Positions 19,681 through 23,949 of a stretch of 23,949 nt of DNA are shown piece after piece. Below the pieces are notes generated by a model that was not told the origin of the DNA, did no database searches, and worked only from the letters and a program-made list of their open reading frames with translations. The position numbers were made by a program, and so were the translations under genes. Origin of the DNA: Rhizopus sp. PT2906 (lineage: Eukaryota > Mucoromycota > Mucoromycetes > Mucorales > Rhizopodaceae); assembly GCA_025529335.1 (NCBI GenBank), contig JAMYHX010000581.1, positions 1 to 23,949 of the forward strand. The letters are read 5' to 3'. Numbering within the stretch: the first letter of the stretch is position 1; every line of letters begins with the position of its first letter.

Positions 19681-22527
19681 ATGTACGCCAACAACGAAAG
19701 CACCTCGTCAGCAAGCAACGACTATGAATCTTCAGATGACCATATCAAGTCACTGGGAGAAATTGCCCGAACTTTGAACGAAAATGGCGAATTTATACCT
19801 GAAGTTTATTGCTCTAAAGAAGAGATTCGTGAGGCTCTCCTTGGATATGAAAAGAAGTTCAATATTGTATTGAGTATTAAAAGCTCCAGTGCTTATACTG
19901 CTGTTTGGATTTGTAAACACAGTGGCGCTTACCGCGTTATGGATAGAGAATAATCTGCTACGAAAAGACTCAAAAAAAGCCATAAAAGTGGCTGTGGCTG
20001 CTACATTAAAGTAAAGACGAACAATTTGGCCACTGGTTCACCGACGAGTGGGAGGGTAGACACAACCATCCTATTTTTAATTCAAGATCTATTTACAGCC
20101 AATACCGGATTCAACCAGAAGAAATTGAACAAAGAATTGGTAATAAGTTCAAATCCAGTCTCCTAGCTCTGTTTTTACCGTACTTCAGTCTGAAAGCATC
20201 AGAAATATCACTAAAAAAGACTTGGAGAACAAATACTTTCATTTTTTTCGATCTGAAAAAGGAAAAGCTATCTTTGATTATATTTTAGGACTTCAAGAAA
20301 AGAATTATATTGTAAAGTATACAGTGAATGACAATAATCATATCGCATGGTGTTCTTCTGCCATGAGTTATCTGTCATTAAAGCAAGAAGAATGCCAGAG
20401 AGCATTATAATTGACGCTACCTACAAGACTAATGCACATAAACTGGTATTTGTCAACATCGTAGGAACAAGTAACGTGATGTAGAAGAAAAAAGATTCTC
20501 TGTCAACTTTTGAAATTATTGGTGCGTGGATTAATGAAGAAAAGCAGTTTAATTATGAATGGGTGCTTAACTGCCTTAAGAACACGATCTGGCCTTCCAA
20601 TTTATAAGAAACAATTCCTCTTCCTTCAGCTATTGTTACAGACAATGACAGAGCATTGAGAGCAGCAATATCGACCATATTCAATACATATTTGAATATG
20701 CTCTGTTTCATCCATCTACAGAGTAATTTCGAAATCAACTTGATGCAGCATATAGCGGAAAGAAACAAAGATAAAAGAGACCTTAGCAAGCCTGATATTC
20801 AAGCTATGTTTCAGGAGATTGCACTTAGGGCAGACACCAAACAAAGCATGGAAGAAGCTGTATCTAAAATGAAGGAGTATTTCCTAAAAGATGGTGTTTG
20901 TAAAACTTCGAAAGAAAAGGGCAAAGCAGACCCCACAGGCATTACCATTAAGTCTATCAAAAATGAGGTAAAGATTGGTGCAGTAGAAGGTCTAGCTGAT
21001 TTAACTGGATATAGGCTAATTCAATTAGTTCAGAGAAGCGACAGGAAAGAATAAAGCTACTGAATATATAAACTTGTAAGTGAAAGTAGCCTTGTTAAGT
21101 TCATCTCATGAGTATTGGAAGAGGATCTTAAGCACTTAGTTATGCTGTTTTTCTAAAATGAAATTTATGTTTTAGGATGATGCAAGAAGCGAAGCACTGG
21201 ACATGCTATCATACATATCAATATATGCATTTTAATAATAGGCCAATCAACAGAGTTGAAGGCTCGCACTCTGCTATTAAGCATTCAATAAAATCTTCTT
21301 CAGGTATTATAAATATGGTTACCGATAAGATTGATAAGTGGTATAAAAGAAGGGTAAGTTTTTCAAGCTATTACAAATTCTTAAATAAAAGCTGGTACTC
21401 ACAATAACAATATAGAATGAAGGAAGTTATCACAAGACAACTATTGAAAGTATATCCTATAGAACTGATATCTATAAACAAACTAGAATCTACAGCAAGA
21501 TATCATACTTAGTACAAAAATTACATTCATTTGCTCTTGATCGTATATTTTATGAGCTGCTAGAAATTCAAGAGTCAAAAACACCAATAATTTGCATGGA
21601 AGCTTGTCATTGTGCAGTAAGGCTTCATTACAACTTGCCTTGTAAACATATTCCGATAGCTGAAAAAGAAAAAGTTCTACTATCTATAACTGCAAGACGA
21701 TGGTATATAAATTACAATGAAATAAGCGATGGTAAACACAGAGCATATTGAATATAAATTTTATGATAATGAATAACGCATATTATACGGTTGAAATAAA
21801 AGATGAGACAGAAGATTTAAAAGCTCAAAAGATAGATGTAGCTAAGGAGGATGTAACCGAAAAGCAAGAGATGCATAATCAAGAACAAGAAATTGCTCTA
21901 ATAGAAAAAAATCAAATTGATACGGAACGATGTTCAAAAGAAGGTGCAAATGAAGCTTCGTGTGCTGCGTAGCTTGATAGTCATAGTAAAATCGATGTAT
22001 TTGATCTAACTACAGAGTCAAATATCGTATCACAATTGGAAGAAGAGAAAAAAGCCCTTGAAGCGGAAAACTTCTTGCAAGATGATACTACAGAAGATAT
22101 CAAACATCAAGGCATATGACGATACAGTATAAACGGACTCTAGAAGAGTTTATTCAATGGAAAGAAAACCAGTTTTGACTCACTCTTTCTCTTTCATAAA
22201 ATAGATCTATACAACACAGTTTCTTCTATCGTTCGTGAACCATCACTTTATCCAACTGTTATAAAAGCACTGAAACTTTTCGAGTCCTTTGTTTCAATAC
22301 AGGATAAACAAGATATGATTGACAGTTTCGAAAAGTCATTGCAGGAAAGCAGACAAAAAACCTCAACAATGTGCTTCCGCCTGTTGTAAACGAAAAAAAA
22401 CAAAGGACGGCCAAAAGGAACGAAGCACAGAGATATACTACTAGAAAGAGTTGAAAAGAATGAAGCGACGAAAGCGAAACGTGAGGCGCTAGAAGAAGCA
22501 AGAAAGAATAAGCAGCACGAAAAATAA
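19681..22527 (+). pseudogene. decayed FAR1-type MULE transposase
   Basis: Broken by stops and frameshifts, but the domain order is clear. A FAR1/WRKY-GCM1-like DNA-binding segment starts at ATG 19681 (CKHSGAYR, then KRLKKSHKSGCGCYIKV, then GRHNHP). The MULE catalytic core shows IDATYKTN (Asp at 20413), VTDNDRAL (Asp at 20641) with LCFIHLQ, and NRVEGSHSAIK (Glu at 21258), the DDE triad. A SWIM zinc finger follows (CHC...LPCKHI, about 21612-21657). Then come an acidic/coiled segment and an AT-hook-like GRPKG (22405), ending at TAA 22525-22527. A probable intron (21353-21415; GTAAGT to TATAG) joins two coding segments in frame. MULE transposases cut and paste their own element; plant FHY3/FAR1 are domesticated relatives. 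This copy is inactive. Confidence 0.85.
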
Positions 22528-22864
22528 AGCTCAAACAGTTTAATATCAAGAGCAAATTCTTTCATATTTCTTTATACTAATGTATTGTCCATTGCTAGAG
22601 ATATGGAATCGTTAAAAATTAGAATTAGACCGATAAGTGTTTTAGACATCAAGGATTCCCAGAAGAGTAAAATGACCTTGGTACTCGATCCAATTGCAGA
22701 TGGCAATTGTGGGTTTAGGTGTATTGCACACGCAATATATGGGGACGAAAACCTTCGCATGAGAGTTAAGCAAGAAATGAAGGAATGGTTCAATTTGCAC
22801 AAGCATGGTATATTGTTGTGGATACTTAAAGATTATAGCAATAGACATAGAACAACTACAGTCA
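22528..22864 (+). pseudogene. truncated OTU-family cysteine protease domain at the C-terminus of the MULE protein
   Basis: In the same frame as the GRPKG segment of the MULE protein and separated from it by one TAA, the sequence encodes DPIADGNCGFRCIAHAIYG, then RMRVKQEMKEWF. This is the start of an OTU (ovarian tumour) deubiquitinase-type domain, with the catalytic Asp and Cys in DGNC. OTU domains fused to MULE transposases are known in some eukaryotic transposons. The catalytic His region, normally about 100 residues later, is absent: the homology fades near 22864, where an LTR-like block begins. The nearest ATG is 22603; I read this as the tail of the transposase polypeptide, not an independent gene. 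Confidence 0.75.
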
Positions 22865-23567
22865 TGTTAAGCATAACCTGAGATTCAATGCATTAATCCC
22901 AATTCAGGGCTGCATAACCTTGATTAGATTTTATTGTATTTAATTGTATACTCCTTTGGTATATAATAACTGATATAGCCAATAAGAGCATATTACCTGT
23001 TACTGCGCACTGGATAAATAATATTTACTTGACAACCGTTGCTAGGCTATGGTGTGATTTGTTCTCGATCCAATTACATTGCTCAGGGTTAAATGCAGTT
23101 AGCGTTGGACCCTAATTGCTATTGTTATCTCCGTTTGGAAAATTTTATATCTGATCCAGTAAGGCAGGTACATTTAATGATCCAATAAGGTCAAGAACAA
23201 ACAGGAAGATACTTTAGTCGAATTGATCGCTATTACTACCTATGAATAAGGATTATTAATTGTTCCAGGATAACCAGGTTTACCCGTTGAAGAAAAAGTA
23301 TAAATAGAGGAAGATTTTTCATGTCAATAAAAGAGATCATATTTTTGTTATATTCTTTCAATAAGAGAATATACACAGTTCTAACAGTACTTCTGTCTTT
23401 TCTATTCTACCCTACGTATTTTCCATTATCCCAAACAGATAGCAACTATAAATAGTGGATCCTTTATTTAGTTGTATATTTCTTCTGTCTTTATCTCAGA
23501 ATAAAGATTAGCCTCAAAGAGCACTTCTTTTGTCTTTGTCTTGTGTCATTTAAGCTATTACATAACA
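22865..23567 (+). repeat. candidate 5' LTR of a retrotransposon, about 703 bp
   Basis: The block begins TGTTAAG and ends CATAACA; the ends are inverted matches at 6 of 7 positions with TG...CA termini. It holds two TATA-like boxes (AGTATAAATAGAGG about 23297; CTATAAATAG about 23447) and AATAAA-type signals (about 23325 and 23501), and no ORF. It follows directly on the truncated OTU coding sequence and is followed by a primer-binding-site-like sequence. The partner LTR would lie beyond the window, so the exact ends are unproven. Confidence 0.5.
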
Positions 23568-23568
23568 C

Positions 23569-23582
23569 TTAGTACCTGAGCC
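23569..23582 (+). promoter_or_regulatory. possible tRNA primer-binding site
   Basis: TTAGTACCTGAGCC lies one base after the proposed LTR end. It matches the common initiator-tRNA primer-binding sequence TGGTATCAGAGCC at about 10 of 13 positions. The position fits an LTR retrotransposon; the match is imperfect. Confidence 0.35.
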
Positions 23583-23631
23583 CACTCTTGATCAGGCTGC
23601 CGATCAACATCAAGAGCATCAGTCTATCCAA

Positions 23632-23880
23632 ATGGTTATTGATGACAGCAAAAATGTTTACATTGGTGGAATGGACTTGGATGAGGTAGAATTAGATACC
23701 ATCTCTGCTGTTCGAAGCAACACAGCTGTTTCCTTTGAGCAAAATGAGGCTCAATATGCAGAGTTTGTGGAGGAAGAACTTGTAGAGGAAGAAGAAGAAA
23801 TAGAAGAAGAGGAAGGAAATATTGATTATGACGAGTGGATAGGTGAAGAAGAATATCCTCAGGCATTGTATTTGAGATAA
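23632..23880 (+). CDS. small acidic ORF of unknown function, perhaps in a retrotransposon leader or gag region
   Basis: An 82-residue frame starting at ATG 23632; the frame is open upstream back to a TAA at 23563, adding Gln/His-rich codons without another ATG. The C-terminal half is a run of Glu (about residues 45-62) followed by NIDYDEWIGEEEY. I do not recognise a family. Its place about 65 bases after a possible LTR and primer-binding site suggests the first product of a retrotransposon, but the composition could equally be a fragment of a host protein. Nothing recognisable follows in the last 69 bases. Confidence 0.35.
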   Translation: MVIDDSKNVYIGGMDLDEVELDTISAVRSNTAVSFEQNEAQYAEFVEEELVEEEEEIEEEEGNIDYDEWIGEEEYPQALYLR

Positions 23881-23949
23881 CTTGAGGTTGATTAAAGAAT
23901 AGAGAGACAAAAGACAGGGACAAACAAGTATTTGTGAGAATTCGTTTAT

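Noticed and set aside
1..23949. CRISPR arrays, rRNA, tRNA genes or bacterial-type operons
   Set aside because: No regularly spaced repeats, no tRNA-like cloverleaf or rRNA sequence recognised by eye; spliced genes show this is eukaryotic nuclear DNA. A tRNAscan run could still reveal a missed tRNA.

Overview
The window looks like nuclear DNA of a filamentous fungus, most probably an early-diverging one such as a Mucorales species. The host genes carry short introns (about 44-96 bp) with GTAAGT-like donors and CTAAC/TACTAA-type branch points. Intergenic DNA is AT-rich with long homopolymer tracts. The transposons (DIRS-like, FAR1-type MULE with an OTU domain, Tc1/mariner) are of kinds common in Mucoromycota. 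The species assignment is an inference; the gene structures are read from the sequence.

Left half (1-12983), host genes. A partial unknown gene on the minus strand runs off the left edge and is divergent from a plus-strand gene for a 1123-residue, largely disordered protein with 33 scattered tryptophans. Next, on the plus strand, come a six-exon SNF2-family (Rad5/HLTF-like) ATPase of about 1146 residues and a four-exon type IIB Ca2+-ATPase (PMC1/PMCA-like) of about 1202 residues. All exon joins keep the reading frame.

Right half (13362 to the end), a transposon graveyard. In order: a decayed Tc1/mariner transposase (minus); a decayed DIRS-type retrotransposon (minus) with tyrosine recombinase, RNase H and reverse transcriptase, whose 3' end carries a 61-bp inverted repeat; a 186-bp LTR-like segment cutting off the 5' part of that element; a gag-protease fragment of an LTR retrotransposon (minus); a 276-bp segment bounded by palindromes, perhaps a small non-autonomous element; and a decayed FAR1-type MULE transposase followed by a truncated OTU protease domain (plus). 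The OTU domain ends where a second LTR-like block of about 700 bp begins, followed by a primer-binding-site-like sequence and a small acidic ORF at the right edge.

No operon-like or obviously new multi-gene system is visible. The points most worth following are the tryptophan-dispersed protein (composition like Argonaute-hook proteins), the MULE-OTU fusion and its apparent interruption by a retrotransposon, the DIRS terminal structure, and the shrunken RING region in the SNF2 protein.
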